64,000 nt of DNA from positions 1 through 64,000 of the forward strand of contig JAUNUK010000004.1 in the NCBI GenBank assembly GCA_030538185.1, given 5' to 3'. The notes beneath the pieces are model-generated. The model saw nothing but the letters and a program-made list of their open reading frames with translations. It searched no databases and had not been told where the DNA came from. The position numbers were made by a program, and so were the translations under genes. Within the stretch, counting starts at the first letter, position 1, and each line of letters starts with the position of its first letter. The stretch comes from Actinomycetaceae bacterium. Lineage in GTDB: Bacteria > Actinomycetota > Actinomycetes > Actinomycetales > Actinomycetaceae. Shown one piece after another: positions 8,869 to 16,761 of the stretch.

Positions 8869-10561
8869 GGTGACGCCTGTGATAGAACGCCAGGGAGGCT
8901 GCCACCATCAGGAAACCGCCGGCCAAAACTGATAGCTCTATGCCTAGTTCACCACCGGTTTGTGCGAGAGTGCTTGCGCGGTTCGCAGAGCGCGAGGCAG
9001 CGTAGACGCCGGGCAATCCGCCCGCGCCTGCGCCCGCAGAGCCCGCGCCCGCACTCAAAACTGAGGAAAACCATACGTCACCAGCAACTTGCCCCAGGCC
9101 TCCGCCGCTGAACACCGCGACGTTTCCAGGCCCTTGCACGTCTAATAGGGCCATCTGTATGGGGCCGGTCGTTTCGGACAAGATCGTCGGGTGCTGAGAG
9201 TTCACCCCCAGCCACGGCACATTGGCGACTTGGGTGGACCCGATCATCCAGATGTCTTGCCCGGCCTGCGCCACAAATTCCAGACCTGCCGGTGCTTTCG
9301 TGTGCGCGCCTTGCCCCAAAGTAAATGTCATGGCCTGCGGATCGATCCACGTAGAGGGCGGCACCCTGTCATCACGTAAGGCCGGAACCAAGGCCCCACC
9401 GTTCATCAACGCGCCCAGGTCAAAGTGCCCTGAAGTGGCGGTATTTGCTGGGTTTCCCCCCGCACCTGCCCCATCCCCAACCAGGAAGCGCAGCTGCGTA
9501 CGCGCGCTTTGCACCTGACCACTCGCGGTGGTCACACTCAGCTCCATGGTCATTGTGTAATCGCCTGGGGCACTAAAAACCCAGTTCGGATGCGCATGGG
9601 TATTGGCTGGCACCTGGTACGAACCCGAGGTTTTGCGACTTACAGGGCCCGAAGCGGACAGGGTTTCACCTGGTGTCGCGGTGTTCAGTGCTTGGCCTTG
9701 GCTTCCTGCTGGTGCCTGTTGGAAAACATTGTGTACCTGCCCAGCTCCTTGCACAGGCTTCCCTGCACCCGCTGGTGGCACCGGGATATCTTTCTGGGTC
9801 TTGTCTTGATTCTGCTTCCCACCACTTGCTCCTGAATCCGCATTATTTACTGTCGCGTCTTGCGCACTGGCACCGGGCAGATCCCCCACCCACCAGGTGT
9901 AGGTTCGCACTTCAGAACTGACAATTTGCCCACCTTTGACTGGCTGCCCATAAGCCCGCACCTGCATGGTGTATTGACCCGGCTGCGTAAACACCCAGTT
10001 TGCATGGGTGTGCGCTGGCATGTGTTGATTGCGTTTTGAACCAGAGTCCAAGCGCAAGGCCCCGCCCTCGAGAAGTGGTTCTACCGTCCCAAGCCCCGAG
10101 GTGCCGAACAGAAAAACCTCTCCCGGCCCATCAACGCTCAAAAAATCTAGGACGACGGAAGAAAACCCGGGGGCCACACCTTGGGTGTCCCAACCCGGCC
10201 ACAATAGGCGCGAGTCTTGCGTCTGGGGCAGATAATAGCCCCCTGCCCCGACGACGCTGGCGACCTGTTGGCTGTACGAAGAGGCTTCCACGTGCAAGAC
10301 CATGTCTTCGGGATTGCGCAAAACTTTCGAACCGGTCACGTCTTCTTTGAGCAATAACTGCAGTTCGCCACCGTTTACGGTGACGTCAAAGACGTCGACG
10401 TGCCCGCGGCTGAGGACAATTTCTCCACTGGGGATCTGCTGGTAGTCAGCAGCAAAGGCTTGCGGACTGCCGAAGGCGAATACGGCAAGAAATGCTAGAA
10501 CCATGCCTAAAGCCAGCGCAGATCGGGATGCCCATGCGTAGGGGCGGGTGTACTTGTGCAA
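8861..10561 (-). CDS. LAQTG wall-anchored repeat protein, first gene of the metal locus
   Basis: About 566 residues from a TTG at 10561; the frame is open back to an ATG at 10630, but that would put the Zur-like box inside the gene. A signal peptide (ALALGMVLAFLAVFAFGSPQAFA) is followed by two anchored-repeat domains, each with HxHxNWVFxxPGxYTM. The C-terminus is a sorting signal: LAQTG, a hydrophobic stretch and RRHRV. LAxTG is a common actinobacterial sortase substrate. As the first gene it is next to the regulatory palindrome, so it should respond most directly to metal status. The start codon is uncertain; the family call is firm. Confidence 0.8.
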   Translation of the reverse strand: MHKYTRPYAWASRSALALGMVLAFLAVFAFGSPQAFAADYQQIPSGEIVLSRGHVDVFDVTVNGGELQLLLKEDVTGSKVLRNPEDMVLHVEASSYSQQVASVVGAGGYYLPQTQDSRLLWPGWDTQGVAPGFSSVVLDFLSVDGPGEVFLFGTSGLGTVEPLLEGGALRLDSGSKRNQHMPAHTHANWVFTQPGQYTMQVRAYGQPVKGGQIVSSEVRTYTWWVGDLPGASAQDATVNNADSGASGGKQNQDKTQKDIPVPPAGAGKPVQGAGQVHNVFQQAPAGSQGQALNTATPGETLSASGPVSRKTSGSYQVPANTHAHPNWVFSAPGDYTMTMELSVTTASGQVQSARTQLRFLVGDGAGAGGNPANTATSGHFDLGALMNGGALVPALRDDRVPPSTWIDPQAMTFTLGQGAHTKAPAGLEFVAQAGQDIWMIGSTQVANVPWLGVNSQHPTILSETTGPIQMALLDVQGPGNVAVFSGGGLGQVAGDVWFSSVLSAGAGSAGAGAGGLPGVYAASRSANRASTLAQTGGELGIELSVLAGGFLMVAASLAFYHRRHRV

Positions 10562-10595
10562 AAGAGGGCTCTCTAGCTGGACTACAATTTTTACT

Positions 10596-10616
10596 TGATA
10601 ACGATAACGGTTCTCA
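10596..10616 (-). promoter_or_regulatory. Zur/Fur-like palindrome at the metal operon promoter
   Basis: A 21-bp imperfect palindrome, TGATAAC-N7-GTTCTCA, whose spacer is itself AT/GC-alternating (GATAACG). This resembles actinobacterial Zur and related Fur-family boxes. On the minus strand TTGCGT lies 17 bases before TTATCG inside the box, giving a plausible -35/-10 pair that a bound repressor would block. The site is about 35 bp before the chosen TTG start. Zinc control is inferred from motif shape and from the ABC-3 transporter downstream. Confidence 0.55.
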
Positions 10617-10731
10617 TCTTCATTACGCAAGAAGATCCCTAGTGCCCTGTCTCACAAAAATTATTCACCGCATCGGCCAAAGATCCGCCCATATCCACAA
10701 GACCAGGCCTGCGACGCCCCGCCCTCGAAAA

Positions 10732-11589
10732 TTAATGTTTGGGCTGGTATGAGCTTAAGGCGACCGCCACCGAAACCAAGGTGAGACCCAAAAGCTCTGC
10801 CCAGTTGGGGATTTGGCGCAAAACAATCAAACCAACAATCAAAGAAGTCACGGGCAGCAAGGCCGTCAACAACGCAAAATTTGCTGCCGGGATGCGCGCC
10901 AAAATCAGTTGCTCAACACCGTAGGGGATCACCGAGGACAGGACGGCGACACCCAGGACGGTGAGGAACAATAGCCCGTCCGTCCACGCCAGAGCCGAGC
11001 CTCCCCCGCCGATGGGGGCAAGCAAGACTCCGGCGGCGAACATGCCGATGGCTAAGGAGTCCAAACCAGAGCGCTTTGTCGCAATGCTGCGGCCCAAGAG
11101 TATGTAAGCTGCCCAACATCCGCCTGCAATCAGGGCAAGCACAATCCCTAGTCGCTGCTCCGGGTCGTTGATGTCCACCCCCCAGCCTCCGATAGAAACC
11201 ACCCCTGCCAAGGCTAAGAAGATAGCCACACGGGAGCGCCATCCCCGAGAGCCGATAACCGCAACCAGGACCGGACCAAGGTACTCAACAGAGACAGCCG
11301 CACCTAAAGGAATCCTGGCTATGGCTTCGTAAAAGACCATATTCATGCCACCTAAGACCAGGCCAAAAACCACAGACCAGGCAATGTCACTCCAAGAGAG
11401 GTTACGGGGCCTGCGCCAAGCCAAGAGGATCACACCGGACAACAAGATCCGAAGCCAAGCAACAGATAAGGGTCCTATCTGCAAGAATACGCCCACAGCA
11501 AGGGCGGCTCCTACGTATTGGCAGAACCCTGAGCCCATAAAGAAAACGGGCGGTGGAATCTTGGATAGCACCACACCATTATCCCTCAC
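10732..11589 (-). CDS. EamA/DMT family transporter (RhtA-like)
   Basis: A protein of 285 residues with about ten hydrophobic segments arranged as two EamA repeats. Typical features are PLSVAWLRILLSG, GGMNMVFYEAIARIPLGAAV and, in the second half, VIPYGVEQLILARI and PVTSLIVGLIVL. RhtA-type members export threonine, homoserine or related metabolites; the substrate here cannot be told. The GTG start overlaps the stop of the upstream EEP gene by four bases. It is the last gene of a five-gene minus-strand run from 15.1 kb. Confidence 0.85.
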   Translation of the reverse strand: MRDNGVVLSKIPPPVFFMGSGFCQYVGAALAVGVFLQIGPLSVAWLRILLSGVILLAWRRPRNLSWSDIAWSVVFGLVLGGMNMVFYEAIARIPLGAAVSVEYLGPVLVAVIGSRGWRSRVAIFLALAGVVSIGGWGVDINDPEQRLGIVLALIAGGCWAAYILLGRSIATKRSGLDSLAIGMFAAGVLLAPIGGGGSALAWTDGLLFLTVLGVAVLSSVIPYGVEQLILARIPAANFALLTALLPVTSLIVGLIVLRQIPNWAELLGLTLVSVAVALSSYQPKH

Positions 11590-12602
11590 CGCTCAGGGCG
11601 CAAGTCCACAACAAGTCCCAGGTGGTCAGAAACGTCGAAACGGACGGTGCGCGGAGATGCTGCCTGCACCCACCCAGTGCTCAACACCTGGTCAACACTG
11701 TGCTGCGGACGCCAGGCGGGGAACGTTACTTCACTTTGCTGCAAGGTGGGCCCAGCCGAGTCCCCTAAAAGCTCGAGAGCATCCTTGGCTTGTTGCGGGC
11801 TCAAGTTGAAATCACCGGCCAGGATGGCAGCCTCTTGATTCAGTTCTCGCACTGAACGCCAAGCCCTGCGTAACTGCCCACTAGCGGTCGGAACATGCAA
11901 CTCAAGGTGTGTCGTAGCGCAGGCGACCTCTCCCACGGGGGTGATGATGTTCGCGGCCAAAACTGCACGAGTCTGCCCAACAGTGATTCGCAACCCGGGC
12001 AGCGCACGCAAATATCCGAGCAGGCGTTTCTTTCCTTCAATCTTGCCTCCAAGGGGTTCACCCCAGCTCCACCGAAAGGCAGGAGGACGCCGTCCCAAAC
12101 GCTTCATGTGCCAAGAACGCACAGGCCAACGACTCAGTATCGCAACCCCGTTGCCCTTGGTGGCAGGAATCGTTGAGTCCAAAGGCAAGCGCCTAAGCCC
12201 ATTGGCGCTACCTGCATACGTTGCAGCCAGTCGGTAGTAGGACATATTCAAGCCCTTAGCCAAAGCCAAACCTTGATCCACATAGCCTGAACGCCGTTGA
12301 GACTTATCAACTTCTTGCAGACAGATTATGTCGGGATCCAACTCGGAAATCTGTCCTATCGATTTCTCTATGGCCTGAATGGTGGCGTTTTGGCGGCGCT
12401 CGTAGCTTTCAAGACCCACACCTCTTTGCTCTGCCGTGTACCCACCCGCAGGTGTCCCGTATTGCAGGTTCAAGGTCAAAATACGTAAACCACCCGGCAC
12501 AGCGCGCGCAGCAGACTGGGCCTTCGATGATGATTTTGACGCAGCTTTCCCCTCCACCCCCCATAGGCGGGCTTTCGGCACTGCTCGAAGCCTGCGACGC
12601 AT
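11586..12602 (-). CDS. Endonuclease/exonuclease/phosphatase family protein
   Basis: A protein of 338 residues. EEP-fold motifs in order: ILTLNLQYG (metal-binding Asn), DIICLQEVD (catalytic Glu), a central THLELH, ILAGDFNLSP (Asp and Asn) and a final SDHLGLVVDL (catalytic His). These enzymes use Mg2+ to cut phosphodiester or phosphate ester bonds; DNA, RNA, phosphoinositides and sphingomyelin are all possible substrates in the superfamily. There is no signal peptide, so it is probably cytoplasmic. ATG at 12602 with AAGG upstream; it lies 17 bases after msrB. Confidence 0.8.
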   Translation of the reverse strand: MRRRLRAVPKARLWGVEGKAASKSSSKAQSAARAVPGGLRILTLNLQYGTPAGGYTAEQRGVGLESYERRQNATIQAIEKSIGQISELDPDIICLQEVDKSQRRSGYVDQGLALAKGLNMSYYRLAATYAGSANGLRRLPLDSTIPATKGNGVAILSRWPVRSWHMKRLGRRPPAFRWSWGEPLGGKIEGKKRLLGYLRALPGLRITVGQTRAVLAANIITPVGEVACATTHLELHVPTASGQLRRAWRSVRELNQEAAILAGDFNLSPQQAKDALELLGDSAGPTLQQSEVTFPAWRPQHSVDQVLSTGWVQAASPRTVRFDVSDHLGLVVDLRPER

Positions 12603-12618
12603 ACCAGCCTTCTATCCT

Positions 12619-13026
12619 TTATTCCTCTTCGAAAACCAAAGCCACCGAATTCATACAATACCGCAGGCCAGTTGGTGTCTGAGGTGCGTCCGGGAAAACG
12701 TGCCCCAGGTGCGAATCACAGCGAGCACACCTAATCTCGGTGCGCACGCGCCCCAAAGAACGGTCCTCTAACTCAATGACAGCCCCCTCGGCCGCCTCGA
12801 AAAAGGAAGGCCACCCGCAACCCGAATCGAATTTCGCATCCGAGGCGAACAAAAACTGCTCACAGCCGCGACAGTAATACTTGCCTACACGCTTTTCATT
12901 CAGCAGCGCACCTGTCCCCGGATGCTCCGTGCCCGCCTGCCGCAACACCATAAACTCCTGCGGCTGAAGCAGCGCACGCCACTCTTGTTCTGTGCGTTCC
13001 CGCGGATCACCTGTCACCGTACTCAC
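12619..13026 (-). CDS. msrB: Peptide-methionine (R)-S-oxide reductase MsrB
   Basis: A protein of 135 residues, a normal MsrB length. It repairs methionine-R-sulfoxide in proteins. Two CxxC pairs (C52/C55 and C100/C103) form the structural zinc site; the catalytic Cys is C124 in RYCMNSVAL. GCGWPSFF and HLGHVFPDAP are family motifs. It starts with GTG, overlapping the MscS stop as GTGA. Placement with a mechanosensitive channel and a metallopeptidase suggests an envelope/oxidative stress operon, which is inference. Confidence 0.95.
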   Translation of the reverse strand: MSTVTGDPRERTEQEWRALLQPQEFMVLRQAGTEHPGTGALLNEKRVGKYYCRGCEQFLFASDAKFDSGCGWPSFFEAAEGAVIELEDRSLGRVRTEIRCARCDSHLGHVFPDAPQTPTGLRYCMNSVALVFEEE

Positions 13027-14699
13027 CTCTGATTCTTGCTGTCTGTGTCCTCGCCCTTGGGCAGCGGTTGCACAAGCGTTGTGGCGGATGGCTCATCGAC
13101 CTCCCCCTCCTCCATAATCGCCGCGCGCCGCAGCAGCGCCGTGCGTTCGCGCTCGTCAATCACCTCTTGCGAAGGCCCTGCCATCATTCTGCCGCGCTCC
13201 TCAGCTTCAGGCGACCCAGAGTAGAGCCTTTCAACCGACAGCCCTTGCGTGGACTTGTCTTGTTCGTCTTCCATTGCCGAGGGCGGTTTAGCTCCGAAGT
13301 CGTCCAGTTTGCTTCTGACCGAGCGCCTTGACTTGGCAGCAGCCATAATCGCCGCTTGCAGTTCAGGGTCGATCTCTCTTCTGGCCACACCTTCTTTATC
13401 GTTTCCGTGAGTGGCGTCTGCTTGCGCATGTTTCTCTGACTTGCGGCTGCCCTCAGCGTGCGGCTGTGCGCCCTCGGATCCAGTTTTTTCTTCAAGGCTG
13501 TCTGGCGCTTCGCCCTCGGCAATTTTTTCTGAAATTGGGCCTTCCAAGCGTAGGCGAGTTGTTGGCAGGGAATCTGGAATTGTGTCCTTCACCCAGGTGA
13601 CCAGGTTTTCACGGATATAACAGGACAGGTCCCAGAGGTTTCCGGAGTTTGCGGCAGAGACCACGATGCGAACTTTGATGCGGTCGGCCTCTGCGTTGAC
13701 GACCTGGATATTGAAGGTGCGTTCATCCCACAAGTCGGTGGCCTGCAGGAGGCGTTCGACTTCTTCGCGCATTTTGCTCACGGGCAGACGCCAATCGGCA
13801 TCCAGCACGACAGTGCCCAATAGTTGCGAGGCGCGGCGCGTCCAGTTTTCGAAGGGCTCTGTCGTGAACTTGGTGGAGGGGATGATGAGGCGGCGGTCAT
13901 CCCACGCGCGCACAACCACGTAAGTCATGGTGATTTCTTCGACAGCACCTTGGACGGTGCCTGATGCGCCGTTGACGACCACGATGTCGTCGACGCGGAT
14001 GGCATCCGTGAAGGCGATTTGTATCCCGGCGAACATATTAGACAGAGACGACTGTGCAGCAAGGCCCGCTATGAGAGACAACAGGCCTGCTGAAGCCAGG
14101 AATGACCCCACGGCAGGGCGGGCTTGCGGGAATGTGAGAATGACGCAGACCACGCCAATAATGACAATAATGGCCTGAAGGACGCGACCCAGGACTTGCG
14201 CCTGAGTTGTCAGACGCTTCACCCGCCCAGGTTCCACATCCTTGTAATGCAGTTGGGTAAGGTCATCGAGAATGTTGACCAAAGAGGTACCCAGCCATGT
14301 CAGGGCCAAGATTCCTACTATCCACAAGGCGTGGCTCAGCCATGACACCCAGTTGGCGTTTTCGGTGTGCATGCCGTAGGCGGTGTATTCCAGGCCAATG
14401 GCGCCGCCGAAGATCATGAGGGCCGCAGTTCCAGGTATTTTGCCTCGTTTGATGGCGAAAGCGACAAAGGGATGCAGTTTTTTCACCGCGCGCATGAACA
14501 GGTAGACGACGAAAGCGGCCACGATTCCTGCGACCGCGCCGATCAGAGTCCCGGCCAAAATCGCCAGGACGTCGACTGTTGCCTCTACCGCTTTTTCGGC
14601 CGCAGGCGCAACCACATTGTGAACGGCGTCTTCCACCTTGTCGCCTATCGGCGAAGAAGGCGTAGCATCAGGCGTGTCGACAGTGAAAATCATCCCCAT
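13023..14699 (-). CDS. MscS-family mechanosensitive ion channel
   Basis: A protein of 558 residues. About four hydrophobic helices lie in the first 210 residues; the last has the pore-lining Ala/Gly pattern (GSFLASAGLLSLIAGLAAQSSLSNMFAGIQIA), followed by the MscS beta domain (DDIVVVNGASGTVQGAVEEITM, then RLIIPSTKF). The C-terminal 190 residues are charged and disordered and contain two copies of the CCGAGGGCG word. It acts as an osmotic safety valve in the membrane. It overlaps msrB by four bases and lies 16 bases after the metallopeptidase gene. Confidence 0.9.
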   Translation of the reverse strand: MGMIFTVDTPDATPSSPIGDKVEDAVHNVVAPAAEKAVEATVDVLAILAGTLIGAVAGIVAAFVVYLFMRAVKKLHPFVAFAIKRGKIPGTAALMIFGGAIGLEYTAYGMHTENANWVSWLSHALWIVGILALTWLGTSLVNILDDLTQLHYKDVEPGRVKRLTTQAQVLGRVLQAIIVIIGVVCVILTFPQARPAVGSFLASAGLLSLIAGLAAQSSLSNMFAGIQIAFTDAIRVDDIVVVNGASGTVQGAVEEITMTYVVVRAWDDRRLIIPSTKFTTEPFENWTRRASQLLGTVVLDADWRLPVSKMREEVERLLQATDLWDERTFNIQVVNAEADRIKVRIVVSAANSGNLWDLSCYIRENLVTWVKDTIPDSLPTTRLRLEGPISEKIAEGEAPDSLEEKTGSEGAQPHAEGSRKSEKHAQADATHGNDKEGVARREIDPELQAAIMAAAKSRRSVRSKLDDFGAKPPSAMEDEQDKSTQGLSVERLYSGSPEAEERGRMMAGPSQEVIDERERTALLRRAAIMEEGEVDEPSATTLVQPLPKGEDTDSKNQR

Positions 14700-14715
14700 C
14701 CCCCAAGCCTACGCG

Positions 14716-15078
14716 CTACGCCCAGCCGAGGGCGTGCAGACGTTCGTCTGGGATACCAAAGTGGTGTGCGATTTCATGGACGACGGTAATGGCGACTTCT
14801 TCACGGACTTCTTCTTCCGTTTCACACATGCGCAGGATTGGCCCACGGAAAATGTGAATCACATCCGGCAAGGCACCCGCCCACTCGAAAGAGTCTCGTT
14901 CCGTCAGCGGCGTGCCCTCATAGAGCCCCAGCAGGTCATCGACGTTTCCGCCAGCCAGTTGTTCCTCACTGGGTTCGGCGGCAATCATGATCACCACATT
15001 GTCCATGACGTCCAACATTTCAGGCGGCAACAAATCCAAGGCTTGTCCCACAGCCTCTTCAAATTCGCCCTCGCCCAT
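14716..15078 (-). CDS. Small zincin-like metallopeptidase family protein
   Basis: About 120 residues from ATG 15078, with a GGGGG-type ribosome site just upstream; a TTG at 15093 is also possible. The C-terminus carries VVHEIAHHFGIPDERLHALGW: the HExxH zinc site with a downstream Glu/Asp, as in the short actinobacterial metallopeptidase family. No secretion signal is seen. The true substrate of this family is unknown. It is the first gene of the minus-strand run ending at 10.7 kb and divergent from metY. Confidence 0.82.
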   Translation of the reverse strand: MGEGEFEEAVGQALDLLPPEMLDVMDNVVIMIAAEPSEEQLAGGNVDDLLGLYEGTPLTERDSFEWAGALPDVIHIFRGPILRMCETEEEVREEVAITVVHEIAHHFGIPDERLHALGWA

Positions 15079-15212
15079 CTCAACCACCCCCAAATCCTAT
15101 CGAAAGCCTTGCGCAGCGGGGCCACACGGCCTTGCTTTGGCAGATACTTGCGCACGTCCTCGGGTATTGTCTTTCGTGAACGCCCAGCGAAACCAAAGCC
15201 GAAGGAGCCCTC

Positions 15213-16475
15213 ATGCGCGACGAAACCGCCTGTCTGCATGCCGGATACACGCCCACGAACACACAGCCGCGCGTGGTGCCCATCGTCCAGTCCACGACCT
15301 ACGTCTACGATTCGACCGAGGACGTCGCAGCCGTTTTCGACGACCCGACGCGTTCGTTGATCTATTCGCGTTTCGCAAACCCCACCGTCATGGCAGTTGA
15401 AGAAAAAATCGCAGCGCTCGAGGGCGGGGTGGCGGCCATGTGTACCTCATCTGGGCAGGCGGCGACCTTGTTGGCGATTTTGAACCTGTGCCAGGCGGGC
15501 GACTCTTTCATTTCGGTGCCAGAGATTTACGGCGGCACAGTGAATCTTTTCGCGGTCACGCTAAAGCGCATGGGCATCGAGTGCATTTTCGTGGATTCCG
15601 ACGCCAGCGACGAGGAAATCGACCGGGCCTTCAAGCCCAGTACAAAACTGGTTTTCGGTGAAACGATCGCAAACCCGGCGCTCAAGGTCTTCGACTTCGG
15701 CAAGTGGTCTGCTGTCGCAAAACGCCACAAGGTGCCTTTGATCATCGACAACACTTTCGCCACCCCGATTTTATGCAAACCCATTGAACACGGCGCTGAC
15801 GTGGTCATTCATTCCACGTCGAAGTACATGGACGGCCACGCCGTGCAGGTCGGCGGGGTCATCGTCGATTCCGGTCGCTTCGACTGGACGAACGGCAACT
15901 TCCCGGATTTCACAACGCCTGACGACAGTTACCACGGCATCACCTACGCCGGCACCTATTCTCAAGCGCCCTTCATCATCAAGGCTCGCATGCAGCTCAT
16001 GCGCGATTTCGGTTGCTACCCGGCCGCACACTCCGCGTTCTTACTGAACCTAGGCCTAGAAACCTTGGCCATGCGCATGAAACAGTACTGCGAAAACGCC
16101 TTGGTGGTCGCCCGTCACTTCGAGGCCTCCGACAAAATCGCCCACGTCGTCTACCCCGGCCTCCCCACACACCCGGACTACGCCTTGACACAGCGCTACC
16201 TGAAGGGTGCCTCCGGGGTTATTTCAGTTATTTTCGAGGGCGGCAAGGCACCAGCCCAGCGCTTCATGGACTCTTTGAAGCTGACATCCAATCAGGTTCA
16301 CGTCGCAGACATTCGTTCCTGCGTGCTGCACCCGGCCTCTGAAACGCACAGGCAACTGAACGATGAACAGCTACGTCAGGCCGGAATCGACCCCGGCATG
16401 GTGCGTTTTTCTGTCGGCCTGGAAGCCATCGACGACATCCTGGCCGACATAGACCAAGCCCTAGCCGCCTGCTAA
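15213..16475 (+). CDS. metY: O-acetylhomoserine aminocarboxypropyltransferase (sulfhydrylase)
   Basis: A protein of 420 residues of the Cys/Met-metabolism PLP family. K204 in STSKYMDGHA is the PLP-binding lysine; PIVQSTTYVYDS, YSRFANPTV and SSGQAATLLAIL are N-terminal family motifs. SRFANPT together with the length favours MetY over MetB/MetC. It makes homocysteine from O-acetylhomoserine and sulfide in the cytoplasm. ATG at 15213 follows GAAGGAG. It stands alone, with no metX beside it. The region downstream is a repeat element. Confidence 0.88.
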   Translation: MRDETACLHAGYTPTNTQPRVVPIVQSTTYVYDSTEDVAAVFDDPTRSLIYSRFANPTVMAVEEKIAALEGGVAAMCTSSGQAATLLAILNLCQAGDSFISVPEIYGGTVNLFAVTLKRMGIECIFVDSDASDEEIDRAFKPSTKLVFGETIANPALKVFDFGKWSAVAKRHKVPLIIDNTFATPILCKPIEHGADVVIHSTSKYMDGHAVQVGGVIVDSGRFDWTNGNFPDFTTPDDSYHGITYAGTYSQAPFIIKARMQLMRDFGCYPAAHSAFLLNLGLETLAMRMKQYCENALVVARHFEASDKIAHVVYPGLPTHPDYALTQRYLKGASGVISVIFEGGKAPAQRFMDSLKLTSNQVHVADIRSCVLHPASETHRQLNDEQLRQAGIDPGMVRFSVGLEAIDDILADIDQALAAC

Positions 16476-16564
16476 TTCCCGTACCATTTCCCGTATTCGC
16501 AAACCCAAGGAGGGCGGGACTCGGGGCGGGTGGGAGCGGTAGGTGGGCGTCGGATATCGACTTG

Positions 16565-16664
16565 GCTCTGCCCACATGTCATTGACATAGAAGAATCGGA
16601 AGTCGCGTCTTCCGATTCTTTGCCAGTGACGCGCGGCGGATTATCGCCGCGCAAATGAGCACTG
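16565..16664 (+). repeat. Two-hairpin intergenic element, copy 2 of 5
   Basis: Leader CTCTGCCCACATGTC, then hairpin 1 with stem AAGAATCGGAAG / CTTCCGATTCTT and loop TCGCGT, spacer AGTGAC, hairpin 2 with stem GCGCGGCG / CGCCGCGC and loop GATTAT, and tail AAATGAGCACTG. It lies between the convergent genes metY and the acyltransferase-like gene. Confidence 0.85.
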
Positions 16665-16726
16665 TCACGACCCCCGCCCCGAGGCCCGCCCCAACGAGTA
16701 AACGTAACCCAACCCAGTCACAATTC

Positions 16727-16749
16727 GGTGGGGCCATTGTGGCCCCACC
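16727..16749 (-). terminator. Hairpin between convergent genes
   Basis: A perfect 9-bp stem, GGTGGGGCC / GGCCCCACC, with loop ATTGT, 12 bases beyond the stop of the minus-strand gene that ends at 16762. It lacks a T-tract, so it may be a weak or factor-assisted terminator. Confidence 0.5.
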
Positions 16750-16761
16750 GCAACGGCAGCA

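Noticed and set aside
15093..15213. SAM riboswitch before metY
   Set aside because: Only about 120 bases separate metY from the divergent gene, and I see no conserved SAM riboswitch core or terminator.
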